NCBI GenBank assembly: GCA_020433835.1
Contig: JAGRBY010000030.1
Location: 1 to 25,680 of the forward strand
Length of the DNA stretch: 25,680 bases
Direction: 5' to 3'
Source: Anaerolineae bacterium
Lineage (GTDB): Bacteria > Chloroflexota > Anaerolineae > 4572-78 > J111
The notes under the pieces: model-generated
Seen by the model: the letters and a program-made list of their open reading frames with translations, nothing else
Told to the model about the DNA's origin: nothing
Databases searched by the model: none
Position numbers and translations under genes: made by a program
Part shown: piece by piece, positions 13,751 to 21,430 of the stretch
Layout of the letters: every line of letters starts with the position of its first letter
Position numbering within the stretch: the stretch's first letter is position 1

Positions 13751-16648
13751 TTATTCTGCTACGCTTAATGTTCCCAAATCGACCCAGCGGCCGACAGGTT
13801 GTTGGCTCTCATCCAAAAGCCGCGCCTGAAGCCGATAAACAGCTACCGGAAAAGCCTCAGGAATCCAGAGAGCATGATTATCACGAACCCGTTCGCCGGC
13901 AGACCATTGCCTAGTAGGATAGCGTCCGTAAGAGGGTTGTTCCGACTGCTCGATCACACTGTCACCTTGAGCATCAACAAGTTGAAGGGCGATAGCATAG
14001 TTTTTTGTAGGAGCGGCTTTGGCTTCCCAGAAAAGCGCCACCCGCAGAAAATCATTACGAACAATTTGATCGCGCTCCGGTGTTGCTCCCAAGAGTTGCA
14101 GTTCGTTATTAACATTAACGCTGTGAGGCCATTGAATGTCGAGTTCCGTTAGCGTCGGTGGACGGGGCGATGGCTTAACGGTAACCGGAATGGCAACGAC
14201 ATCCGCCCAGCCGGAGTCGCCGCCTTCCAGAACCGGCAGGCGCTGCCAGGTAACAGGATCGTACAGGCCGGTCGTCAAAAAGTAATCGCCGGGAGGTGTT
14301 CCAAACGGAACGAAAACGGTGTGGGGATCGTGGACAAAACCCCACGGCTGCCAATCAGCGACAGGCAGCCCGCCGGGATGCAGGTTATCCTGGCCGACGT
14401 AAAGATGGCGCTCGGCATCGACCAACTGCGCCAGAGCACTGATGGGCGTAATCACCGGTTGGGGAGCCTGCCAGTAGGCTGTCAGATCAAACACCTGTCC
14501 CGGTTCGAGATTTGTTGCCGCCAAATCATACCCCAGCAGTTGAATTTGATTACCGAAATTGACCTGGCGGGAAACATCAACGCCGGTAACGGTGGGACCA
14601 TCAAAAGTGTGTTTCAGGACGGTATCAAAGTTATCAAAGTAGATCGTTTTAAGCAGTATAAATGCCACCGCTAATAAAACCAGACCGGTCAGTGAACCAT
14701 CTAACTGTGAGGGGAGGTCGGCACGCCTGACACGATCATCGACCGCATATCGACCACGCACGAGGCTGACCGCCAGAAAACCGACTATGATCACCAACGA
14801 GACAATGGATATCCCGTTCGAGAGCCGCCGAATGAATGTTTCTTCAAAGCTCAAGGAAATTTTATGCCGCCCGGCCGGGACATCGACCCGAATAAGACCG
14901 CGATCGCTGAATGGTGATACGGGAACCGGACGATTGTCGATTTGAGCACTCCAGCCGGGGAAATAAAAAGTGTGAAATACAGCCTTAAACGGCTCCGGGC
15001 AATCGATCACAAGCTCGACGCTGTTAAATCCGTATTGGCTTGCCTCAACCACGGCTGTAGAGGGCAGATAGGTAGCATCTAATCGTTCAATTGTGTTATT
15101 CGTTTGGTACATCGGCTCCAGCGGCGACTCGCGCGGAATATTCTCAACCCAGATGGGTAAATATTCGCCAAATGAGGTCGTGCCGATGACGCCGCTGTGA
15201 TGCTCGTAGGACATCATATCGAACAAAGTCGGTTCGTTGGACATGGTACTATTGTAGCGTGGATAAAGCAGTGGAACAGCGGTGAAAAAAAGCAGTCCAA
15301 GCCCAAGGGGCATTAGCCACTTAACAAAGCGATCCGGCACAGTTGTAATAGCGGTTCCGGCCAAGATAGCCATCATGAATGCAGCCGGCCCCAGCATGCG
15401 ATGGGGAAATTGGGTAAACTCAAGAAAGGGCAATCGTTCCCAAAGGAACCGTGAAATGGGCAGCATCATAAAAACGGCTCCCATTAAAGTAACTGCGGCA
15501 AAGAGGATAATCACTGTTTGAGATGGTCTGAGGTTGGATCGATGACGTTGCCAAATACGTAATCCAAAAGCCATGCCCCCGATGACGGCAAGCGCGATTT
15601 GAGCCGTACCCAACGTTAACGGAAATTTTGGGTTGAGCAGACCGGTGTTCGCCGGTTTTGGCAGCAAGACAAGCTCGCTTAAAGAGACAAAGTGAAAGCG
15701 AAAATCGAAATCGGGGGACGTAATAACGCGATAGACTTGAGCAAATGATTGCTCAAAAACAGCGGGGACGAGAAAAAATGCGGCCAAACCCAGTCCTAAT
15801 GCAAGCGCTAAACCAAGAGGAAATGCAATTTGGCGTCCAACGAGAAATGCGACGGATAGGGGTGATGCAGCAGCGGATTCACTTTGCCGCCGTTGAGAAA
15901 TAAAGCACCCTAACAGACCACAGATTACATAAAAAATAAACACAGGAAAGAAAAGCAGTGTCAGTGTGTTGTGCGCCAGTAGAGCCAAGCCCAAGATAAG
16001 GGCTGTCATCGGCACCCAGAACGCTCGGGTAGTTTTCGGCCAGAGCAGTTGGCCAAAAGCCCAGAAAACAAAGGGGAACAAGGCCATCGCCCAGGCAGCC
16101 GGTAGACCACCGCGCGAAAAGCTGTTGAAGAGTTGGAACGGAGCGTATACATAAGCCACTCCCGCCAGAAGCGCTGCACCTGACCCAAAATGATCCCTAA
16201 CAAACAGAAATGTACCGGTGCCGGACAAAAGTAACGCCAGTCCAAACGAAAGATTAAAGGCCACCACAAGGCTACTACCCAAACTCAGGTATAAAGTAAG
16301 ATAGTAAGAGAGCGGCGCATAGAAGACAAATAGCGGAAAACCGTACCCATAGGCTAAATCGGGTAGCCAGCGAGGAAAGAATGCTCCCTGACCCATAGCC
16401 TGCTTAAGCGCGACCAGTCGATAGAGATGTAATAATCCGTCGGCACTTTCGGTGATGGTAGGCTGAAGAAGCGGTGTTATAGCCGGTATGATAAAGAGCC
16501 AGAGCAGCAGCAGGTAAGGATCGATCCATACCCGTAGCCGCTGTAAAAATCTATTTGGCTGCGTAAGGGATTGTTTTTCTGGGGGTGAAGGAGCCGCGTA
16601 AAACGTAAAACGTAAAGCCGTTAGTTTATCAAAAAAAAGCGATACCAT
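13751..16648 (-). CDS. Large integral membrane protein, PTPS_related / GT-C glycosyltransferase-like
   Basis: A 965-residue protein with a dozen or so hydrophobic segments in residues 43-625, then a further membrane segment and a C-terminal extracytoplasmic beta-rich region (about 690-965, LLGYDLAATNLEPGQVFDLTAYWQAP and a second copy near LQLLGATPERDQIVRNDFLRVALFWEA). The first loop contains ESADGLLHLYRL (D70, H74) and FPRWLPDLAYGYGFPLFVFYAPLSYYL, the hallmark of the family labelled 6-pyruvoyl-tetrahydropterin-synthase-related membrane protein. The family resembles GT-C enzymes that use lipid-linked sugars, but the reaction is not established. The ATG is 22 bases after the stop of the glycosidase gene and has no clear ribosome site. 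Residues 10-20 are encoded by a CGTAAAA-type word repeat, and an inverted copy lies just upstream of the ATG. Confidence 0.88.
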   Translation of the reverse strand: MVSLFFDKLTALRFTFYAAPSPPEKQSLTQPNRFLQRLRVWIDPYLLLLWLFIIPAITPLLQPTITESADGLLHLYRLVALKQAMGQGAFFPRWLPDLAYGYGFPLFVFYAPLSYYLTLYLSLGSSLVVAFNLSFGLALLLSGTGTFLFVRDHFGSGAALLAGVAYVYAPFQLFNSFSRGGLPAAWAMALFPFVFWAFGQLLWPKTTRAFWVPMTALILGLALLAHNTLTLLFFPVFIFYVICGLLGCFISQRRQSESAAASPLSVAFLVGRQIAFPLGLALALGLGLAAFFLVPAVFEQSFAQVYRVITSPDFDFRFHFVSLSELVLLPKPANTGLLNPKFPLTLGTAQIALAVIGGMAFGLRIWQRHRSNLRPSQTVIILFAAVTLMGAVFMMLPISRFLWERLPFLEFTQFPHRMLGPAAFMMAILAGTAITTVPDRFVKWLMPLGLGLLFFTAVPLLYPRYNSTMSNEPTLFDMMSYEHHSGVIGTTSFGEYLPIWVENIPRESPLEPMYQTNNTIERLDATYLPSTAVVEASQYGFNSVELVIDCPEPFKAVFHTFYFPGWSAQIDNRPVPVSPFSDRGLIRVDVPAGRHKISLSFEETFIRRLSNGISIVSLVIIVGFLAVSLVRGRYAVDDRVRRADLPSQLDGSLTGLVLLAVAFILLKTIYFDNFDTVLKHTFDGPTVTGVDVSRQVNFGNQIQLLGYDLAATNLEPGQVFDLTAYWQAPQPVITPISALAQLVDAERHLYVGQDNLHPGGLPVADWQPWGFVHDPHTVFVPFGTPPGDYFLTTGLYDPVTWQRLPVLEGGDSGWADVVAIPVTVKPSPRPPTLTELDIQWPHSVNVNNELQLLGATPERDQIVRNDFLRVALFWEAKAAPTKNYAIALQLVDAQGDSVIEQSEQPSYGRYPTRQWSAGERVRDNHALWIPEAFPVAVYRLQARLLDESQQPVGRWVDLGTLSVAE

Positions 16649-16662
16649 TTCACGTTTTACGC
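16596..16662. repeat. CGTAAAA heptamer repeat and inverted copy spanning the GT-C start codon
   Basis: Three tandem heptamers (CGTAAAA, CGTAAAA, CGTAAAG at 16597-16617) lie inside the coding sequence. GCGTAAAACGT (16596-16606) is the exact reverse complement of ACGTTTTACGC (16652-16662), which lies upstream of the minus-strand ATG (16648-16646). The two 11-bp arms enclose about 45 bases that include the start codon. Confidence 0.8.
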
Positions 16663-16670
16663 AGGAAAGC

Positions 16671-18134
16671 CTATTTGGGCATTTCTTTTAAGGCATAGTA
16701 AGCCGGAGCAGCCGTCAGTTCCGGGTAGGTAGGGTAAACGATGCTCCAGTAAGTTTGCTCATCTTGCATAGTCCAGGTTGGATCGGCCACATAGATCAGG
16801 CTCATAATGCCAATCCAGGGCTGCCAATTGGCTTTGGCATATTCATACGCCCGGACGAAATATTGGGCCTGCTGTTCCGGTGATACAGCGTGCCATTTGT
16901 AGGGCGAATCAGGCCGGGGATCGATAGTCCAGCCAAATTCTAACAGAACGACCTGTTTGGCGGCGTCGTTGTTTTTGACCATGATCTCACGAACGTCTTC
17001 TACGTGGCGGAAGCCATAGACTCGGCGCAGTTCTTCCGGAACGTTGTTGGCCGCTTCAAAATCGCCGGGGTTAGCCAGACCGGGCGTTCGGGCGATTTCG
17101 GCGGGATCAGTCTCTGGGGGTGAAGCATAGCCCGGTCCATGCACTCCAAGCGCATCGAAATACGGAGCCGCACCGGCATCATACATTTCTTGAATGTAGT
17201 AGGTGTCCGGGCGAGCGACATCATCATTGCGGGTGGTCGGTGCCATACCTGCACTAATAATAATAGGGTACGGATCGACAGCTTTGATAGCCTCGTAGGC
17301 AACTTTAAGCATCTCCGTATATTCGGCGGCATTGGGCGGGCGATTGCCCCACTCACGCGCAAGGTTAGGTTCATTCCAAATTTGGTAGGCATCAACCCGG
17401 CCTTTGTAGCGGGTGGCAACGGCGGTTGCGAAATCGGCAAAATCTTGCAAGTTTTCGGGCGGGCCAACTTCCGGGAAGCCACCGCCGGCCCAGGGGGGCT
17501 GGACACCCAAACGCGCAATTACTTTGAGACCGTGGGCATCGATTTGATCCATAATGCGATCGGTCTTTTCCCAGTTAAAGCCGCCTTTTTCGACAGGTTC
17601 AATTTCTCGCCACGGAAATTCTTGCTTAACCCAGTTGAAACCGGCCTCTTCAACCAATTTCAAATCGCGATCGGCAATTTCTTCCTGCCAGTATAAAAAG
17701 ACCTGCATACTGTAATCCGGCGAACTCATTGTCACCGGAGCGGTGTTAATAACCGGGGTAACGGATGTTTCAGCCGCAACATCGTTATTCTCAACCGGAG
17801 CCGCTTCCTGGGGGGCAGGCTCAGGTTGTTCCGCAGCCACTTCAGCCGGTGCCTCAGGTTGCGCTGCCACTTCACTATCAACAGGTTGGTTGTCAACGGG
17901 TTCAGCTTCAACCGAAGCAGGTTCGGCAGATGACGGTTCTGCATCGGTATCGGAGAAGCGAACCACTTCAAATGTAGGCGTGGGCGAGGCTTGCGCCGCC
18001 CGATCACCGGGGTCGTAAAAGGCAAAAGCCCAAATGGCAAAGCCTGCTGCACATACCAAAGCCCCGGCGATAACCAATCCACCGATAATGGGCAGCAGCA
18101 GCATAAAATTAAAACCTTTTTTTTGGGGTTGCAT
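16671..18134 (-). CDS. Membrane-anchored clan-A glycosidase-like protein (GH5/GH39-like), short family member
   Basis: A 487-residue protein with an N-terminal membrane anchor (about 12-37), a long Pro/Glu/Ala-rich spacer (about 47-135) and a TIM-barrel-like domain (about 138-487). YQIWNEPNL carries the expected acid/base Glu and VVLLEFGWT the nucleophile Glu of clan-A glycoside hydrolases. It aligns by eye with the C-terminal half of the two larger upstream proteins (GFNWVK, RYKGRV, WNE, EFGW, YAL at the end) but lacks their GH18-like half. AGAGGAAG precedes the ATG. It is expected at the outer face of the membrane acting on a polysaccharide; the substrate is unknown. A terminator-like hairpin separates it from the upstream gene, so it may have partly separate expression. 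Confidence 0.9.
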   Translation of the reverse strand: MQPQKKGFNFMLLLPIIGGLVIAGALVCAAGFAIWAFAFYDPGDRAAQASPTPTFEVVRFSDTDAEPSSAEPASVEAEPVDNQPVDSEVAAQPEAPAEVAAEQPEPAPQEAAPVENNDVAAETSVTPVINTAPVTMSSPDYSMQVFLYWQEEIADRDLKLVEEAGFNWVKQEFPWREIEPVEKGGFNWEKTDRIMDQIDAHGLKVIARLGVQPPWAGGGFPEVGPPENLQDFADFATAVATRYKGRVDAYQIWNEPNLAREWGNRPPNAAEYTEMLKVAYEAIKAVDPYPIIISAGMAPTTRNDDVARPDTYYIQEMYDAGAAPYFDALGVHGPGYASPPETDPAEIARTPGLANPGDFEAANNVPEELRRVYGFRHVEDVREIMVKNNDAAKQVVLLEFGWTIDPRPDSPYKWHAVSPEQQAQYFVRAYEYAKANWQPWIGIMSLIYVADPTWTMQDEQTYWSIVYPTYPELTAAPAYYALKEMPK

Positions 18135-18148
18135 ACAATTCTTCCTCT

Positions 18149-18187
18149 AAAAAAAGTGAGGGCGAGCATCGACATCGCCCGCCCCTC
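18149..18187 (-). terminator. Probable rho-independent terminator after the 986-aa gene
   Basis: On the minus strand GGGCGA (18180-18175) pairs with TCGCCC (18165-18160) over a 9-base loop, with extra GC-rich flanks, followed by a T7 run (18155-18149). It is 24 bases past the stop codon at 18211 and just ahead of the ribosome site of the 487-aa gene. Confidence 0.65.
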
Positions 18188-18210
18188 GCTTATAAATAGT
18201 CGTTGTATCT

Positions 18211-21171
18211 CTACTTGGCCATCGCGGCCAGAGCATCGTAGGTGGGGGTACCGGCAATACCAAAGTTGGCTAATTCGGTGTTACCGGAGGTAACGTTGTA
18301 ATCCAAGTTCCATAGGAACATCGTGCCGACCCAGCCCCACTCTTTGCCTAACTGATAAGCCCGAACGGTATTTTGAGCCTGGACTTCTAAAGAGTTTTCT
18401 TTGGCAAAGGTAAAGCGTTCGTCCCCGGTAAAGCGCCATACCGGCCAGCCGAACTCTGTCGGCCAGACAGTTTTGTCGCCATCACCATTTTCAACCATCA
18501 CCCGACGGTATTCTTCCATGGTATTGCGGAAGAAGAAACTGCGGTGATCGTCAAAACCACGGTTGGGGTCATAGTCACCGCCCTGGAAAAGAGCATCGGG
18601 AGGGTTGGCGAAACCGCTTGGGTGCGCTCCCACGGCATCGAAATAGCCTTTAGCGCCGTTGGCGTACATTTGGCGCAGATATTCTACGTCATCGACCGCT
18701 GCCGGGAACGGTGCACCGGTGGGGGTCATCGCTCCGCTGACCACGATCATATCGGGATTGACCGATTTGATGGCAGTGTAGGAAGCTTTCAGCAGTTCAG
18801 TGTATTTCGCTGCATCGATACGGCCCTGACCGCCGGCCTCATAATACAAATTCTGTTCGTTCCAAACTTCAATGGCATTTACTTTGCCCTTATAGCGATT
18901 GGCAACGCGGCCAACGAACTCGGCATATTTGACCGGGTCTTGCGGCGGCCCTTCAACCGATTTATCATCATCTGGAGGTCTGGCCCAATCGGGGGCTTTG
19001 GGGATGCTCAAAAGCACCTTAATGCCGTTGGCATTGTAGGCATCGATAATATTATCCCACATGCCAAAATTGTATGTTCCGGGCGATGGCTCAACATCTT
19101 TCCAGGCCATCTGGAACTTGACCCAGTTGAAGCCCATGCCGCGAATAAGCGCGATTTGGTTAGCTGTATCGCCACGGGGATCAACCTGAATGCCGTAGCC
19201 GAAGGGTAAATTACCCACAGCTGAAGCCACAGGCGGAGGGGCGACGGCTGGGGCTGGGACAGAAGCTTGTTGCTGTTGGGCCGGTTCAGCCGCCTGAACC
19301 GGAGTATCGTCCTCTTTCTCTTCAGGCTCTTCCGTAGGTTGAGGGGTAGCTGTTGGCTCAGGCGTAGGCGACGGAGCCGTCGTCGGTGTGGCCACCAGAA
19401 CCGCAACACCGCCCCGGTCAACGTTTTCAGCACCGGTTTGGTTCGATTTGATAGCGGCCTCAATCTGGTATGAGCCACCAGCATCGGGCGCGGTCCAGGT
19501 ATAGTTGGGAGCGCTCAAATCAACAACTTCTTCGGCAATTAAACCGCCGTCTTGATTTTTCACTTGCCAAACGACAGAGTACTGATTTTCAACGGGCGGA
19601 ATAACCAGATCGGCGAACTTTTTAACCACACCGCGAACTTCCGGCGTGGTATCCGCATCCAGCAGATTTTGAATAGCTACGCCCCGTAAATTGTATTGAG
19701 CGACAAATTGCAGCTTACGCGAGATACTAGCCGCGTTTTCAAGGAAAATGGTGTGCTGAATATTATTATCATCCAGATAGGCATACCAGTAGGTGCCGCT
19801 GTTGGGATCAAACTGAACACCGGAAGAAGTGGGTACTCCCGACAAGGTAAACTGCACCCCCTGCCCTGGACCGACCACATCTTCGCCCTGAGCAATGGTT
19901 GCTGCCCCTAACGGTTCGATAGCATCTTTATAAGAGATATTGCGGGTAATGCCATTGACCTGTTCGGAACTTTCGGTTGAGAGCAACAGTTGAATTTTAT
20001 AGCGACTGACTTCGCCCGTGGCCCAATTGAGCATCGCTTCCATCTGACCCCCATCGGCATAGGCTCGCGGGTCAGGCAGGGCAGGCACTTTGACGACATT
20101 GGCAATGCGACCGATAGCACGCCAGTCGTAGGCCCCGGTCTGCCACGAGTCGGCGGAAACCTGAAGCGGTTCCTCAACCCGAACAGAGAGCTGCGCCCGA
20201 GGCGGCAAAGTCTGGCGCAACTGCTCTAAATAGGTTACAAATTCGCGCTGTAAATTGGGATTGATGCCACGATAATCGATATCGACCCCGGCGACACCGC
20301 TACCTTCAACCAAACCGGCGATAGCCTGAATGTTTTGATCGCGCGCGGCGCTGTCGATGAGCATATTATCGACCAAATCTGATCGAATAGAGCCGTCATC
20401 AAACCAGTTGCGAATAGTAGGAATAACTGTGGCCGGGCCGAGCATAATTTCGTCTGGAACCTGCTCCAAATTGCCGACCAATCGCCCACCGACATCCAGG
20501 TAAACGCCTTCCGGATTTATCTCAACGAGTGTATCCTGTAATTCTTCCGGAAAAGGTGAGGATATCTCGTAATCGGACGAAATGTTGGGATTGACGGCCT
20601 GCGTTTGCATGGCGACAATCGACTCCGGCACAAAGTCAAGGTTTGACTCGAAGGTGTCTTCGGCCAGAATTTTTTGAGCCGGTATCCACTCCCACGCATC
20701 GCCATTCCACGAATAGAGATCAAGTGTCGCATACGGTTCCGACTCATTAGGGATGGGCAGTTTCAACACCATCTGTTCTGGCGAACGACCTTTGATCTGA
20801 ATGCGATAGAATGGGCTTTTCATTACCAAATTGGGGGGGATATTTTCTGCGGCGGATAACAAGCTGCTGCTGGCTGCCCCTTCGAGAAACAAACTGCGCG
20901 GTACAGCCGATAACTTAACCCGAAATGAACGGTTGACCCCTTCAGCAGGAAATGTAACTTGGGTACCATCCGGGTCTTGAATAGCGCCTCCATCACGGCC
21001 AATGCTATCATAGCCGAAGCTGAGCAATCTATCCGCCAATGAGATAGGCGGCAGAAGAAGCGCGCTTAAAATGAGGAGAGGGATCAAAATAAAATTGATC
21101 ACTATTCCACCCAGGCGGCTCTCCAGTATAAGCTCAAATGGATTAGCCATTCGCTTTGAGTTTGACGACAT
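18211..21171 (-). CDS. Membrane-anchored fusion of a GH18-like domain and a clan-A glycosidase-like domain (986 aa)
   Basis: Order: membrane segment (about 23-45); a beta-rich N-terminal region (about 65-200); a GH18-like barrel (about 205-525); an Ig-like segment (about 528-593); a Thr/Pro/Glu linker (about 594-650); a GH5/GH39-like barrel (about 655-986). The GH18 motif DGxDxDxE reads A294-G-V-D297-I-D299-Y-R301, so the catalytic Glu and the first Asp are lost while the middle Asp residues remain. The C-terminal barrel keeps both expected glutamates: E772 in EVWNEQN and E906 in WPTEFGW. The likely role is a surface carbohydrate-binding or -cleaving protein in which only the second barrel is active. 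AGAGGGAAAG precedes the ATG. It is a close paralogue of the next upstream gene (tandem duplication). Confidence 0.88.
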   Translation of the reverse strand: MSSNSKRMANPFELILESRLGGIVINFILIPLLILSALLLPPISLADRLLSFGYDSIGRDGGAIQDPDGTQVTFPAEGVNRSFRVKLSAVPRSLFLEGAASSSLLSAAENIPPNLVMKSPFYRIQIKGRSPEQMVLKLPIPNESEPYATLDLYSWNGDAWEWIPAQKILAEDTFESNLDFVPESIVAMQTQAVNPNISSDYEISSPFPEELQDTLVEINPEGVYLDVGGRLVGNLEQVPDEIMLGPATVIPTIRNWFDDGSIRSDLVDNMLIDSAARDQNIQAIAGLVEGSGVAGVDIDYRGINPNLQREFVTYLEQLRQTLPPRAQLSVRVEEPLQVSADSWQTGAYDWRAIGRIANVVKVPALPDPRAYADGGQMEAMLNWATGEVSRYKIQLLLSTESSEQVNGITRNISYKDAIEPLGAATIAQGEDVVGPGQGVQFTLSGVPTSSGVQFDPNSGTYWYAYLDDNNIQHTIFLENAASISRKLQFVAQYNLRGVAIQNLLDADTTPEVRGVVKKFADLVIPPVENQYSVVWQVKNQDGGLIAEEVVDLSAPNYTWTAPDAGGSYQIEAAIKSNQTGAENVDRGGVAVLVATPTTAPSPTPEPTATPQPTEEPEEKEDDTPVQAAEPAQQQQASVPAPAVAPPPVASAVGNLPFGYGIQVDPRGDTANQIALIRGMGFNWVKFQMAWKDVEPSPGTYNFGMWDNIIDAYNANGIKVLLSIPKAPDWARPPDDDKSVEGPPQDPVKYAEFVGRVANRYKGKVNAIEVWNEQNLYYEAGGQGRIDAAKYTELLKASYTAIKSVNPDMIVVSGAMTPTGAPFPAAVDDVEYLRQMYANGAKGYFDAVGAHPSGFANPPDALFQGGDYDPNRGFDDHRSFFFRNTMEEYRRVMVENGDGDKTVWPTEFGWPVWRFTGDERFTFAKENSLEVQAQNTVRAYQLGKEWGWVGTMFLWNLDYNVTSGNTELANFGIAGTPTYDALAAMAK

Positions 21172-21430
21172 CTTTCCCTCTTCTTTCCTTCACTGTCGAC
21201 CGAAGTGTATCTCGGCCGGCTTTTTAGTTCCCAGTATCCGTTTAGGTCACACCGCCCAGGATAGCCTCTCCAAAAATATGGGCCATCCCTCAGCGGCGAC
21301 GATTAGTATAGAATAATACCCCAAAAAGGCAAAGTGGTTGGTTAGTTGGTTAGACGGTTGATTGGCTAGTTAGTAAAACTGAGTATAGCCAACTAGCCAG
21401 CTATCAAACAAACTAACTATCCCACTGCCC
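21172..21430. other. Gap between the two paralogous fusion genes (259 bp)
   Basis: No gene is seen. Bases 21197-21218 form a small hairpin (CGACCGA/TCGGCCG with one G-U pair) just upstream of the 986-aa ribosome site. Bases 21332-21422 hold a word-built palindrome, described separately. Confidence 0.5.
21332..21422. repeat. GGTTAGTT/GGCTAGTT word palindrome downstream of the 996-aa gene
   Basis: The left side is tandem GTTGGTTAGTTGGTTAG words. TGGCTAGTT (21363-21371) pairs perfectly with AACTAGCCA (21391-21399) over a 19-base loop, and the outer sequence continues imperfectly to the CTATCCC at 21417-21423. It begins right after the stop codon of the minus-strand 996-aa gene at 21431. The words match the tract at 3716-3780. 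Confidence 0.65.
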
